NCBI RefSeq assembly: GCF_001425205.1
Contig: NZ_LMDW01000001.1
Location: forward strand, 63,928-127,927
Source: Variovorax sp. Root411
GTDB lineage: Bacteria; Pseudomonadota; Gammaproteobacteria; Burkholderiales; Burkholderiaceae_C
Length of the DNA: 64,000 bases
Direction of reading: 5' to 3'
Both the position numbers and the translations under genes were made by a program. Shown here piece by piece: positions 8,830-19,112 of the stretch. Under the pieces are notes generated by a model that had not been told where the DNA came from, did not search any database, and worked only from the letters and a program-made list of their open reading frames with translations. The first letter of the stretch is position 1. Every line of letters begins with the position of its first letter.

Positions 8830-9086
8830 TGCGCGGCGGCGGCTTCGCGGTGCGCAGCGCTGCAGTAGACCGTGCCGCCGGGGCCGGAGATGGCATCGGT
8901 CGCTGGCAGGTGCAGCCCGCAATGAGCGCAGCGCACCATGGCCTGCGGCGGGCCGGGCGGAGTGGCGGCGCGTTGCTGTGCCTTGGCCGCGCGCTCGCGC
9001 ATGGCGTCGCGCATTTCTTCGCGCCGGTTCTTGCGCCAGAGCCAGATCGCGACCCAGAGCACCGCGAGAACGAGGAGGTATTTCAT
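8826..9086 (-). CDS. PP0621-family small membrane-anchored protein
   Basis: An 86-residue protein with one N-terminal membrane segment (MKYLLVLAVLWVAIWLW), then a basic/acidic linker, then a small metal-binding-like C-terminal module with CAHCGLHLP and a later Cys in TVYCSAAH followed by His. This Cys/His spacing is typical of the PP0621 family, whose function is unknown to me; a zinc ribbon is likely. It lies between the CcsA-like gene and pilS with ATGA overlaps on both sides, so all are probably one transcript. Confidence 0.82.
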   Translation of the reverse strand: MKYLLVLAVLWVAIWLWRKNRREEMRDAMRERAAKAQQRAATPPGPPQAMVRCAHCGLHLPATDAISGPGGTVYCSAAHREAAAAQ

Positions 9087-9895
9087 ACGGGAGGCCGGGC
9101 CAGCACCACTTCGAGCACGAAGCGAGAGCCGACGTAGGCCAGCAGCAAAAGGGCGGATCCTGCATACAGCACGCGCCGCGCCGTGCGGCCGCGCCAGCCG
9201 AAGCGGGCCCGGCCGGTCAACAGGATCGCGAAGGTGAGCCAGGCGAGCACCGAGAAGGTGGTCTTGTGGTCCCACTTCCAGACACGGCCCGCGGCGCCGT
9301 ACAGCTGTTCGCTGAACAGCAGGCCGGCCAGCAGCGTGGCCGATAGCAGCACGAAGCCGGCGGTGACGAAACGGAAGGTGAGCCGTTCGAGCGTGAGCAG
9401 TGGCACGCCGCCTTGCGGTTCGGCGGTGGCGAGACGAATCTGCTTTTCGGCGCGGGTGATCAGCCAGGCGTGCACGACCGCGGCGCCGAACAGACCGTAC
9501 GAGGCGATGCCGAGCGCCAGGTGCAATGGCAGCCACGGCGAGGCCGTGACGTGCAGCGGCGTGCCCGGGAACAGGATGGCCAGCAGCACCGCGGCCGCGC
9601 CCAGCCAGGCCAGCGCGCGCCGTACTTTCAATTGGGGATACATGCGGCTTTCGACCGCGTAGACGGTGAGCACCAGCCACGCGGTGACCGACAGGGCGGG
9701 CGCGAAACCGAAGCGCGGCTCGCTGCCGATGAGGCCGTGGGCCAGCACGGCGGCATGCAACAGCCATGCAATGCCGAGCGCCCACTGGGTCGATTGGCGG
9801 CTCAGTCTTGCGCCGGCAGCGGCGACAAAACCGTAGGCGACCGCGGTGGCGATGCCCAGCGCCACGCCGAGTGGGGAGGGGATCGCTAAAATCAT
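9083..9895 (-). CDS. CcsA/YpjD-like inner-membrane protein (cytochrome c assembly family)
   Basis: A 270-residue integral membrane protein with roughly eight hydrophobic helices. Near residues 210-230 it has the tryptophan-rich signature VWKWDHKTTFSVLAW, the form of the haem-handling WWD-related segment found in the CcsA/CcmC/YpjD family. Family members pass haem during cytochrome c maturation, but YpjD-type proteins such as this one, commonly next to ffh, have no firmly assigned role. The ATG at 9895 was chosen because upstream sequence falls in a repeat element. The stop overlaps the next gene as ATGA. Confidence 0.85.
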   Translation of the reverse strand: MILAIPSPLGVALGIATAVAYGFVAAAGARLSRQSTQWALGIAWLLHAAVLAHGLIGSEPRFGFAPALSVTAWLVLTVYAVESRMYPQLKVRRALAWLGAAAVLLAILFPGTPLHVTASPWLPLHLALGIASYGLFGAAVVHAWLITRAEKQIRLATAEPQGGVPLLTLERLTFRFVTAGFVLLSATLLAGLLFSEQLYGAAGRVWKWDHKTTFSVLAWLTFAILLTGRARFGWRGRTARRVLYAGSALLLLAYVGSRFVLEVVLARPPV

Positions 9896-9910
9896 CGGCT
9901 GGAGTTTATC

Positions 9911-10010
9911 TCCCCCAGGCTTGCGCACTTCGTGCCGCAGTGCCAACCCCCTCACCGGGGGGCGGCACCGGAGGCCCGGCACAGCCGGTTCCCGGCGTCT
10001 CGCGAAGGGG
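9911..10010. repeat. Dispersed ~100 bp two-hairpin repeat, copy 1
   Basis: This block (CCCCCAGGCTTGCGCACTTC at its left end) is a clear relative of 52684-52783, in the same orientation. Both copies carry CCCCC-loop-GGGGG and, about 15 bases later, a CCGGC-loop-GCCGG hairpin, while loops and flanks differ. This copy fills the divergent gap between the CcsA-like gene and ffh, so promoters for both genes must lie in or through it. Confidence 0.75.
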
Positions 10011-10079
10011 CGCAAGCCACCGATCCAGGTACACGACTTTCCAATGACCCGCCGCGGCGGGCAGCAAGGCATCCCGCTC

Positions 10080-11468
10080 ATGGCCACCGCCCTCACAGAA
10101 AAGTTCTCCCGCCTCGTCAAGACGATGAGCGGCCAGGCCCGCATCACCGAAAGCAACGTGCAGGACATGCTGCGCGAAGTGCGCATGGCGCTGCTGGAAG
10201 CCGACGTGGCGCTGCCCGTGGTGCGCGACTTCGTTGCGCGGGTGAAGGACAAGGCGCTCGGCCAGGAAGTGCTGGGCTCGCTCAAGCCGGGCCAGGCGCT
10301 GGTCGGCATCGTGAACCGCGAACTCGCCGCCACCATGGGCGAGGGCGTGTCCGACATCAACCTCGCGGCCCAGCCTCCGGCCGTGATCCTCATGGCCGGC
10401 CTGCAGGGCGCCGGCAAGACCACCACCACCGCCAAGCTCGCCAAGCACCTGATCGAAAAGCGCAAGAAGAAGGTGCTCACGGTGTCGGGCGACGTCTACC
10501 GCCCCGCCGCCATCGAGCAGCTCAAGACCGTGACGAAGCAGGCCGGCGCCGAATGGTTTCCGAGCACGCCCGACCAGAAGCCGCTGGACATCGCACGCGC
10601 CGCGCTCGACCACGCCAAGCGCCATTATTTCGACGTGCTGCTGGTCGACACCGCCGGCCGCCTCGCGATCGACGAAGTGCTGATGACCGAGATCAAGCAG
10701 CTGCACGCGGCGGTCGATCCGGTCGAGACCCTGTTCGTGGTCGATGCGATGCAGGGCCAGGACGCAATCAACACCGCCAAGGCCTTCAAGGAAGCGCTGC
10801 CGCTCACCGGCATCATCCTGACCAAGACCGACGGCGATTCGCGCGGCGGTGCGGCGCTGTCGGTGCGGCAGGTCACGGGCGTGCCGATCAAGTTCGCAGG
10901 CACCAGCGAGAAGATCGACGGCCTCGAGGTATTCGATGCCGAGCGCCATGCGGGCCGCATCCTCGGCATGGGCGACATCGTCGCGCTGGTCGAGCAGGTC
11001 ACGGCCGGCGTCGACGTGGCGGCGGCGCAGAAGCTCGCCGCCAAGGTCAAGAGCGGCGCGGGCTTCGACCTGAACGACTTCCTCGGCCAGCTGCAACAGA
11101 TGAAGCAGATGGGCGGGCTCTCCAGCCTGATGGACAAGCTGCCCACGCAAATGGCCGCCAAGGCGACCGAGGCCGACATGACGCGCGCCGAGCGCGACAT
11201 CCGCCGCAAGGAAGGGATCATCCAGAGCATGACCCCGCTGGAGCGCCGCAAGCCCGAGCTGCTCAAGGCCACGCGCAAGCGCCGCATCGCGGCCGGTGCC
11301 GGCGTGCAGGTTCAGGAGGTGAACCGCCTGCTCAACGAGTTCGAGCAGATGCAGGGCATGATGAAGAAGATGAAGGGCGGCGGCCTCATGAAGATGATGA
11401 AGAAGATGGGCGGCATGAAAGGCATGGGCGGAATGGGCGGCCCCGGTGGCCCGAAGCTCCCGTTCTGA
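10080..11468 (+). CDS. ffh: Signal recognition particle protein Ffh
   Basis: The 462-residue SRP GTPase binds 4.5S RNA and signal sequences of nascent inner-membrane proteins and hands ribosomes to FtsY. Visible in order: the N helical bundle (1-85), the G domain with P-loop LQGAGKTTTTAK near residue 105, DTAGR and TKTDGD, then the M domain from about 300 ending in a methionine/lysine/glycine-rich tail (MMKKMKGGGLMKMMKKMGG) that forms the flexible signal-binding part. I start at MATALTEKFSRLV, the usual family start; an in-frame ATG 36 bases upstream is possible but gives a non-conserved extension. A strong terminator follows. Confidence 0.97.
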   Translation: MATALTEKFSRLVKTMSGQARITESNVQDMLREVRMALLEADVALPVVRDFVARVKDKALGQEVLGSLKPGQALVGIVNRELAATMGEGVSDINLAAQPPAVILMAGLQGAGKTTTTAKLAKHLIEKRKKKVLTVSGDVYRPAAIEQLKTVTKQAGAEWFPSTPDQKPLDIARAALDHAKRHYFDVLLVDTAGRLAIDEVLMTEIKQLHAAVDPVETLFVVDAMQGQDAINTAKAFKEALPLTGIILTKTDGDSRGGAALSVRQVTGVPIKFAGTSEKIDGLEVFDAERHAGRILGMGDIVALVEQVTAGVDVAAAQKLAAKVKSGAGFDLNDFLGQLQQMKQMGGLSSLMDKLPTQMAAKATEADMTRAERDIRRKEGIIQSMTPLERRKPELLKATRKRRIAAGAGVQVQEVNRLLNEFEQMQGMMKKMKGGGLMKMMKKMGGMKGMGGMGGPGGPKLPF

Positions 11469-11494
11469 GCGAACGCCACACGCACACATATATA

Positions 11495-11528
11495 AGAAGG
11501 CCCGCCGGTTCGCACCGGCGGGCCTTCT
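11495..11528 (+). terminator. Intrinsic terminator of ffh
   Basis: A perfect 15-base-pair stem (AGAAGGCCCGCCGGT with ACCGGCGGGCCTTCT) closes on a four-base TCGC loop, 26 bases after the ffh stop. The A-rich left side and T-rich right end make it usable from either strand. Confidence 0.9.
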
Positions 11529-11607
11529 GTCTTAAGGGCTGCATTTCGTAGACCTGCTGCGCCTCGACGGCTTCGTGTGCGCCAGCGCGGTCTGCGTGCC
11601 CGCCATG

Positions 11608-11634
11608 AAAAAAGCCGACCCTGAGGCCGGCTTC
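11608..11634 (-). terminator. Intrinsic terminator of opgH
   Basis: On the minus strand, about 25 bases beyond the opgH stop, AGCCGGCC pairs with the GG(G)TCGGCT side around a short loop and runs into six T (complement of 11608-11613). With the ffh terminator, the two convergent genes are separated by back-to-back terminators. Confidence 0.75.
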
Positions 11635-11656
11635 GGGGCGCTGTGTCTTCAGCGCA

Positions 11657-13663
11657 TCAGGCGGTTGCCAGCGCAGCAGGCCGCGCGAGGCGAACCGCAT
11701 GCATCCACGCACGGCGCAGCACGGCCGGTGAACGCGATTCCTCGGGAATCAGCAGGAAGCCGCGGTCGCGCAGCGTGGTGCCCAGCGCGATCTGGCTGGT
11801 CAGCACGGTCAGCGGAATCGCCAGCAGCAGCGGCAGGCCGACGGGCATGAGCCAGATCAGCGCGCTCGGGTCGATCATCGCGACGCCGACGGCCAGCATG
11901 GCGATCACCAGCGTCATCGGGGCCAACTGCGTGGCAGCAATCTTCCAGGGCACGGCGTTGGCTTCGCGCGGGGGCGACTTCCAGTCGAGCTTGATGCCGG
12001 TGAGGGCGACCAGCACGAACAGCGAGTGGGCCAGCATGCGGACCGGGGCCTGCACGATGGCAAGACCGCTTTCCATCATGGAACTCTTCACCAGGCCCCA
12101 CACACCGCCGTACTGGCGTTGCTCGCCGCGCATCAGCACGGCAGCGATGCCCAGCACGCGCGGCAGGAACAGCAGGCACAGGGTCCAGACCCACAGGCCG
12201 GCCAGTTCGGCGGGCAGCACGTTCCAGCTCGACACGAGGCTCGAGCCGCTCAGCCACAGGGCGGTGCCCAGCGTCAGGAAAGCCAGCCACAGCGGGGCGG
12301 AGACGTAGGCCATGGTGCCGGTCACGAACATCGCGCGGTGTACCGGATGGATGCCGGGCTCGGCCATCAGGCGGGCGTTCTGCAGGTTGCCCTGGCACCA
12401 GCGGCGGTCGCGCTGGAGTTCGGCCAGCAGGTCCGGGGGTTGCTGCTCGTAGCTGCCGACCAGGTCGGACACCAGCCACACGTTGTAGCCGGCACGGCGC
12501 ATCAGCGCGGCTTCGACGAAGTCATGCGACATGATGCCGCCCGACATGCCGCCGGTGCCCTTGATCGGGGCCAGCGCGCAGTGCTTCATGAAGGGTTCGA
12601 CGCGGATGATCGCGTTGTGGCCCCAGTAGTGCGATTCGCCCAGTTGCCAGAACTGCATGCCCAGCGTGAACAGGCGGCCCGTCACGCGGGAAGCGAATTG
12701 CTGTGCGCGGGCATGCAGCGTGACGTGGCCGATGGCCTGCGTCGCGGTCTGGATGATGCCGGCGGTGGGATTGGCTTCCATCAGCTTGACCATCGAGGTC
12801 AGGCAGTCGCCGCTCATCACCGAGTCGGCGTCGAGCACGACCATGTAGCGGTAGTCCTTGCCCCAGCGGCGGCAGAAGTCGGCCACGTTGCCGGCCTTGC
12901 GGTGCGTGCGGCGGGTGCGCAGGCGGTAGTACACCTCAACCTGCGGCTGGTTCGGGCTCTCGGCCAGGGCGGCGCGAAGGTCTTCCCAGGCGGCGCGCTC
13001 GGCGGCGGCGGTCTCGGGGTTGTAGCTGTCGGACAGCACGAACACGTCGAACTGCTTCGCGTGGCCGGTGGAGGCGACCGATTCGCAGGTGGCGCGCAAG
13101 CCGGCGAACACCGTGGCAACGTCTTCGTTGCAGATCGGCATGATGATCGCAGTGCGTGCCTCGGGGTTCATCGGGTGGTTGACGACCTGCTTGGCCGACA
13201 GCGCGTGCTTGTCACCGCGCACGGAGACATAGAAGCCCATGAGCGCGGTCACGAAGCCGGTCACGACCCAGCCCGAGAGCAGGCCGTACAGGCCGATCTG
13301 GCCGTATTCGAGCCAGACGTTGTTGTAGTCGGGTTGCACGCCGGCGAACAGCGTCGAGGCGATCACGGTGCTCAGCACTGTGAGCAGCATGAACGCGTTG
13401 CGGCGCTGGGCCGCGGCGCGCTGCCACGGTTGGCGGGCTTCGGCCGGGCCGGCGCTTTCGCGCTTGCCGCCAGCACCGAGCTTGACCAGCAGGGCGGTGC
13501 CGATGCTGTTCCAGAAACCGCGCCAAGGGCGGGGCGTCATCGAACCGCGATTGACCGGCGGGGCGGTGACCGAATTGGGATGGCGTTCTTCGCGGACCGC
13601 GCTGCGGTGCGAAAAATCGGTGTCGGCCAGCACGTTCAGTTGGGAGAAGTCGTTCGGCTTCAT
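11657..13663 (-). CDS. opgH: Glucans biosynthesis glucosyltransferase OpgH (MdoH)
   Basis: A 668-residue inner-membrane GT2 glucosyltransferase that uses UDP-glucose to build the backbone of osmoregulated periplasmic glucans. Two membrane helices near residues 90-150 precede the cytoplasmic catalytic domain, which shows the metal-binding Asp motif VVLDADSVMSG, the acceptor region GHNAIIRV, and the QxxRW-type motif RDRRWCQGNLQ. Further membrane helices fill the C-terminal third. The partner opgG, usually upstream, is absent here. Start: ATG at 13663 (MKPNDFSQ). The same frame stays open further upstream, so a longer N-terminus cannot be excluded. Upstream on the same strand is a 67-codon frame ending 5 bases before this start. 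Confidence 0.93.
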   Translation of the reverse strand: MKPNDFSQLNVLADTDFSHRSAVREERHPNSVTAPPVNRGSMTPRPWRGFWNSIGTALLVKLGAGGKRESAGPAEARQPWQRAAAQRRNAFMLLTVLSTVIASTLFAGVQPDYNNVWLEYGQIGLYGLLSGWVVTGFVTALMGFYVSVRGDKHALSAKQVVNHPMNPEARTAIIMPICNEDVATVFAGLRATCESVASTGHAKQFDVFVLSDSYNPETAAAERAAWEDLRAALAESPNQPQVEVYYRLRTRRTHRKAGNVADFCRRWGKDYRYMVVLDADSVMSGDCLTSMVKLMEANPTAGIIQTATQAIGHVTLHARAQQFASRVTGRLFTLGMQFWQLGESHYWGHNAIIRVEPFMKHCALAPIKGTGGMSGGIMSHDFVEAALMRRAGYNVWLVSDLVGSYEQQPPDLLAELQRDRRWCQGNLQNARLMAEPGIHPVHRAMFVTGTMAYVSAPLWLAFLTLGTALWLSGSSLVSSWNVLPAELAGLWVWTLCLLFLPRVLGIAAVLMRGEQRQYGGVWGLVKSSMMESGLAIVQAPVRMLAHSLFVLVALTGIKLDWKSPPREANAVPWKIAATQLAPMTLVIAMLAVGVAMIDPSALIWLMPVGLPLLLAIPLTVLTSQIALGTTLRDRGFLLIPEESRSPAVLRRAWMHAVRLARPAALATA

Positions 13664-13668
13664 GCGGT

Positions 13669-13872
13669 TTACCAACGTTGCTTGTCGAGGGAAGGGGTGT
13701 CGCCAATGGCAGGAAAGCGCTTGATCACGCAATCCGGCTCGGCGCCGCCGGCGCTTGCGAGCGCGGCGAGCGAATGGCCCGCGGCACGGGGCCGCGAGGA
13801 GGAAAACTGCTTTTGACGCAGGCCGTCGCGCTGCTGGCGCAGTGCGAAAGATGGGCTGGTTAGTGCTGTCAT
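13669..13872 (-). CDS. Small hypothetical protein directly upstream of opgH
   Basis: A 67-codon frame starting MTALTSPSFALRQQRDGL and ending DTPSLDKQRW stops five bases before the opgH ATG. Its third codon positions are GC-rich like the neighbouring genes, and the spacing suggests a leader gene coupled to opgH. I see no membrane segment and recognise no domain. No good ribosome site precedes its ATG. Alternatives are an opgH leader peptide, or an N-terminal part of opgH split by a frameshift or sequencing error. Confidence 0.4.
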   Translation of the reverse strand: MTALTSPSFALRQQRDGLRQKQFSSSRPRAAGHSLAALASAGGAEPDCVIKRFPAIGDTPSLDKQRW

Positions 13873-13959
13873 GCCAGTACAGGGGCAAACCCTGTGCCAG
13901 CCTGGAAAAACGCTTTCAGATCAACGACTTGGGCCGATTCGAAGGTGTTTTTCGCGGGA

Positions 13960-13980
13960 GGAGGCCGCCGGAAGGCCTCC
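13960..13980 (-). terminator. Hairpin downstream of glrR
   Basis: GGAGGCC (13960-13966) pairs perfectly with GGCCTCC (13974-13980) around a 7-base loop, about 90 bases after the glrR stop on the minus strand. Only a weak A/T-mixed tract follows, so termination is probable but not certain. A 15-base near-identical direct repeat (ATCAACGACTTRGGG) flanks this gap at 13920-13934 and 14044-14058. Confidence 0.45.
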
Positions 13981-14065
13981 AAACCTCTATTTTTGTCGCC
14001 GAATCCCGACAAGCCTCTTGGGCTGGTAGGGATAGGCCATATAAATCAACGACTTAGGGGCGTCG

Positions 14066-15454
<1,389 letters not shown>

Positions 15455-15515
15455 AGAAAAACCTCCGTGCTTCGCACCGCGGTGCGAGCTTGCCTGGAGC
15501 GGACCGGCGCTGCGC

Positions 15516-16184
15516 TCATGGGTTTGGTTTGCTTCCGCTTGGCGGTGCCGCCGGCGCGACGGGCGCCGGTGTGGCGTTGGGCCGCGCGAAGCTGCGCTCG
15601 ATGGCGCGCAGGGCTTCGATGCGGTCGTTCAGCTGGTCGATGCGGCGCTGGCTGTCGCGCAGCTGCTGCGACTGCTTGTCGCGATCGTCCTCGACGCGGC
15701 GCTGCTCGATGTAGCGCGCGGCCAGGGCGCGTGCCAGCGGATGCAGGGCCTGCGCCTCGGGCGCGGGGTTGGCGATCACGCGCTGCAGCAGGCCCAGCGC
15801 ACGCGCCAGGTCGGCCGGCACGCGGGTCTGCGAGAGCAGCAGCGCCAGCTGCATCTGCGTGGTGGGCGTATCGCCGGGGTCGCCGATGCGCGAGATTTCC
15901 GCGCTCAGGTCGGCGCCGTTCAGCGGGCGCACCTTGTCGGCGTACGACAGCATGGCCGCCTGCGGCCCCTGCGTCATCAACGTGAAGAGCGAGGAGGCGG
16001 GCTGCGTGGCCGGCGCCTTCGGCTCAGCCTCCACTGGCATCACGCGCGGCGCGACCGGGGGCGGCGGCAGCGCATCGGCCTCCGCGGACGGCTTGGGCTG
16101 CGTGGCGCAGGCGGCCAGCAGCAGGACGAAAGGCACGGCCATCGCCCCGGCGAAGGAGGAACGGCGGACGAACGAAAAAAACAT
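15516..16184 (-). CDS. qseG: QseG-like outer-membrane lipoprotein
   Basis: A 222-residue protein encoded between the kinase and regulator. The N-terminus MFFSFVRRSSFAGAMAVPF leads into a hydrophobic stretch ending in the lipobox LLAAC, so it is a lipoprotein. After a proline-rich linker, the body is helical with a Gln/Arg-rich coiled-coil tail (RDSQRRIDQLNDRIEALRAI). In E. coli QseG binds the periplasmic part of the kinase QseE/GlrK and is needed for its activity. Assignment here rests mostly on position in the three-gene operon and on architecture. In-frame sequence upstream of the chosen ATG is ignored because it would put residues before a good signal sequence. Confidence 0.75.
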   Translation of the reverse strand: MFFSFVRRSSFAGAMAVPFVLLLAACATQPKPSAEADALPPPPVAPRVMPVEAEPKAPATQPASSLFTLMTQGPQAAMLSYADKVRPLNGADLSAEISRIGDPGDTPTTQMQLALLLSQTRVPADLARALGLLQRVIANPAPEAQALHPLARALAARYIEQRRVEDDRDKQSQQLRDSQRRIDQLNDRIEALRAIERSFARPNATPAPVAPAAPPSGSKPNP

Positions 16185-16242
16185 GGGTCGAAGAAAGGAC
16201 GCGAGGCGTTCGGACAGTATTTGGAGAGGGGTGCGGGGGAGG

Positions 16243-17670
16243 TCAGGCCGTGCGCGGCAGTTCGATGCGAAAGCGAGCACCGGGTCCGCCGGGCTGCAGG
16301 GTGATGCGACCCCCGTGGGCTGCAATGTACTCCTGCACGATGGAAAGTCCGATGCCCGTGCCTTTCACCGTGTGCTCGGGCTGGCGCTCGCCGCGGAAGA
16401 AGGGTTCGAAGATCCGGTCGCGGTCGCCCTCGGCGATGCCCGGCCCGGCGTCGTTCACGTCGATGTGGACCGCCTCGGGCGTCCCCGACACCGCCAGGGT
16501 GATGACACCGCCCGTTACCGAAAAGCGAATGGCGTTGCTCAACAGGTTGGCGATCGCGGTGCCGAGCTTGGTGCGGTCGACCGTGATCGCGACGGGGTCG
16601 CCCTCGGCCCGCACGCGCAGGCCATGCGACTGCCACTGCAGGCGCTGGGCCTCGATCTGTTCCTCGATCAGCGGCAGCAGCTCGGTGCGTTCGCGGCGCA
16701 GTTCGCGCGCCTCGAAGGCGGCGGCGTTGAAGCGCAGCAGCGCCTCGATCTGGCCCTGCAGCGACACGGTGTTCTGCTGCAGGATCTGCGCAACTTCGAG
16801 CTGCGCCGGGTTCAGCGGACCGGTCACGCCGTCTTCGAGCAGCGAGACGCCCTCGCGCAACGCGGCCAGCGGCGTCTTCAGCTCGTGCGACACGTGGCGC
16901 AGGAAGCGCGCCTTGTCGGCATCGAGCTCGGTCAGGCGCAGCCGCAGCCATTCGAGCTGCTGCGACACGCGCCGGACGTCGGCCGGGCCGCGGATGTCGA
17001 TGGGCTCGTCGAGCCGGTTCTGCCCGAGACCGACGATGGCGTGCTCCAGCCGCTTGAACGGCCGCGCCAGCCAGATGCCGAAGGCCAGCGCCAGCGACAC
17101 GGCCAGCACGCTGGCGGCCACCACTTCGCGCATCAGCCGGCGGCGCGCGTTCTCGATGCGCCTGGCCAGCGCGTCGTTCTGCGTTTCGATCAGGAACTGC
17201 GCCTGCTGCGCGAGGTTGGTGTTGAGCGCGTCGAGTTCGCGGAACTGCATCGCCATCGTGCTTTCGCGGGCCAGGGCGCTGTCGGCGTTGCCGCTCATCA
17301 GGCCCTCGATCACGCCGAGCTGGGCGCGCCACATCTCGGTGCCCGCGGGGGCCAGGCCGTTTTTCTCCAGGCGCTCCAGCACCTGATGCGCCTCGCGCGC
17401 CGCGTCATCGAAGCGGCGGCGCAGCACTGCGTCGTTGAGCACCAGCGACTGGCGCCCCGCGCGCTCCATGGCCGCGCTGCGTTCGGCCAGCGACTGGGCC
17501 GCGCCCGACAGGCGCAGCGCGCGCGCGGCCGCGTCGCGGCTCTGTGTCATCAGTGCGTCGTACTGCAGCACCGAGCGCAGCGCCACGCCGACCAGCAGCG
17601 CGGTGATCAGCAGGAAGGCAAACAGCAGGAGCTGCTGGAACGAGCCCCGGATGGACGGTCGCTTCGCCAT
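16243..17670 (-). CDS. glrK: Membrane sensor histidine kinase GlrK (QseE)
   Basis: A 475-residue kinase: membrane helices at about 12-33 and 183-203 enclose a helical periplasmic domain of about 150 residues, then HAMP, then the HisKA box HVSHELKTPLAALREG with phospho-His262, and HATPase_c (NLLSNAIRFS, DAGPGI, GTGIGLSIV). It phosphorylates GlrR. The helical, Ala/Arg/Glu-rich periplasmic region is what QseG would contact. The ATG shares its first base with the stop of miaB (TGATG), so the kinase is probably translated from a transcript that includes miaB. Confidence 0.9.
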   Translation of the reverse strand: MAKRPSIRGSFQQLLLFAFLLITALLVGVALRSVLQYDALMTQSRDAAARALRLSGAAQSLAERSAAMERAGRQSLVLNDAVLRRRFDDAAREAHQVLERLEKNGLAPAGTEMWRAQLGVIEGLMSGNADSALARESTMAMQFRELDALNTNLAQQAQFLIETQNDALARRIENARRRLMREVVAASVLAVSLALAFGIWLARPFKRLEHAIVGLGQNRLDEPIDIRGPADVRRVSQQLEWLRLRLTELDADKARFLRHVSHELKTPLAALREGVSLLEDGVTGPLNPAQLEVAQILQQNTVSLQGQIEALLRFNAAAFEARELRRERTELLPLIEEQIEAQRLQWQSHGLRVRAEGDPVAITVDRTKLGTAIANLLSNAIRFSVTGGVITLAVSGTPEAVHIDVNDAGPGIAEGDRDRIFEPFFRGERQPEHTVKGTGIGLSIVQEYIAAHGGRITLQPGGPGARFRIELPRTA

Positions 17671-19031
17671 CAGTGGGCGAGCACCGGCATCGACGATTCG
17701 CTCGTCACGACCTCGCCGCGCAGCGTGTAGGCCAGCGAGCGCGTGATGCGAAGGTCGGCCATTTGGCCGACGAGGCGCCCGGACAGATGAGGTGGGCCTT
17801 CGAAGTTGACGACGCGGTTGCAGGCGGTGCGGCCCATGAGTTCGTTCGCGTCCTTGCGCGAGGCGCCTTCCACCAGCACGCGCTGCGTGGTGCCGACCAG
17901 CGCCTGGCCGAACCGCTTCACGTTGACGTCGATCACGGCCTGCAGCGTGTGCAACCGCGCGAGCTTCACTTCATACGGCGTGTCGTCCTGCAGCGCGGCG
18001 GCGGGCGTGCCGGGGCGCGGACTGAAGATGAAGCTGAAGCTGGCGTCGAACCGGCAGTCGTCGATCAGCTTCATCATCTTGTTGAAGTCGTCGTCCGTCT
18101 CGCCGGGGAAGCCGACGATGAAGTCGCTGCTCAGGGCAAGCTCGGGGCGGATGGCGCGCAGCTTGCGCACCGTGCTCTTGTATTCCATGGCGGTGTAGCC
18201 GCGCTTCATCGCCATCAGGATGCGGTCGCTGCCGTGCTGCACCGGCAGGTGCAGGTGGCTCACGAGCTGCGGCACCTTGGCATAGGCCTCGATCAGCCGG
18301 GGCGTGAACTCGTTCGGGTGGCTCGTGGTGTAGCGGATGCGCTCGATGCCGGGGATCTCGGCGACGTATTCGATCAGCAGCGCGAAGTCGGCGATCTCGG
18401 CGGTGTCGCCCATCTTGCCGCGGTAGGCGTTCACGTTCTGGCCCAGCAGCGTGATCTCGCGCACGCCCTGCTCGGCCAGCCCGGCGATCTCGACCAGCAC
18501 GTCGTCGAGCGGGCGGTTCACCTCCTCGCCGCGGGTGTAGGGCACCACGCAGTAGCTGCAGTACTTGGAGCAGCCTTCCATGATCGACACGAAGGCCGTC
18601 GCGCCTTCGACGCGCGCGGGCGGCAAGTGGTCGAACTTCTCGATCTCGGGGAAGCTGATGTCCACCTGCGGGCGGTTCAGGCGCTCGCGGTCGTTGAGCA
18701 TCTCGGGCAGGCGGTGCAGTGTCTGCGGGCCGAACACGATGTCGACGTACGGCGCACGCGCAATGATGGCCTCGCCCTCCTGGCTCGCCACGCAGCCGCC
18801 CACGCCGATCTTCACGCCCCTGGCCTTCAGGTGCTTCACGCGGCCGAGGTCGGAGAACACCTTTTCCTGTGCCTTCTCGCGCACAGAGCAGGTGTTGAAC
18901 AGGATGAGGTCGGCCTCGTCCACGTTCTGCGTGGGCTCGTAGCCCTGCGCGGCATTGAGCACGTCGGCCATCTTGTCCGAGTCGTACTCGTTCATCTGGC
19001 AGCCGAAGGTCTTGATGAATACTTTTTTCAT
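17670..19031 (-). CDS. miaB: tRNA-2-methylthio-N6-dimethylallyladenosine synthase MiaB
   Basis: A 453-residue radical-SAM methylthiotransferase that adds the 2-methylthio group to i6A37 of tRNAs reading UNN codons. The N-terminal UPF0004 domain carries Cys11, Cys48 and Cys80 for the auxiliary 4Fe-4S cluster. The radical-SAM motif CSKYCSYC gives Cys154, Cys158 and Cys161, and a TRAM domain lies at the C-terminus. The ATG at 19031 follows a GAGAG stretch. It heads the transcript that continues into glrK. Confidence 0.96.
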   Translation of the reverse strand: MKKVFIKTFGCQMNEYDSDKMADVLNAAQGYEPTQNVDEADLILFNTCSVREKAQEKVFSDLGRVKHLKARGVKIGVGGCVASQEGEAIIARAPYVDIVFGPQTLHRLPEMLNDRERLNRPQVDISFPEIEKFDHLPPARVEGATAFVSIMEGCSKYCSYCVVPYTRGEEVNRPLDDVLVEIAGLAEQGVREITLLGQNVNAYRGKMGDTAEIADFALLIEYVAEIPGIERIRYTTSHPNEFTPRLIEAYAKVPQLVSHLHLPVQHGSDRILMAMKRGYTAMEYKSTVRKLRAIRPELALSSDFIVGFPGETDDDFNKMMKLIDDCRFDASFSFIFSPRPGTPAAALQDDTPYEVKLARLHTLQAVIDVNVKRFGQALVGTTQRVLVEGASRKDANELMGRTACNRVVNFEGPPHLSGRLVGQMADLRITRSLAYTLRGEVVTSESSMPVLAH

Positions 19032-19112
19032 GGGGAGCTCTCTCTCATGCCCTCCGCAACAACGGGGAGGGCTGGGCAGCGGGCAGCGCATGGGCCGCGC
19101 CGCCGTCTTTGC

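Noticed and set aside
7132..9165. Long N-terminal extension of the pilS frame
   Set aside because: The extension lies over the PP0621-family gene in another frame and shows Arg/Ala-rich shadow composition; the ATGA overlap supports the start at 8829.
9846..10079. N-terminal extension of ffh through the repeat
   Set aside because: The frame is open only because it is GC-rich; the family starts at MATALTEKF.
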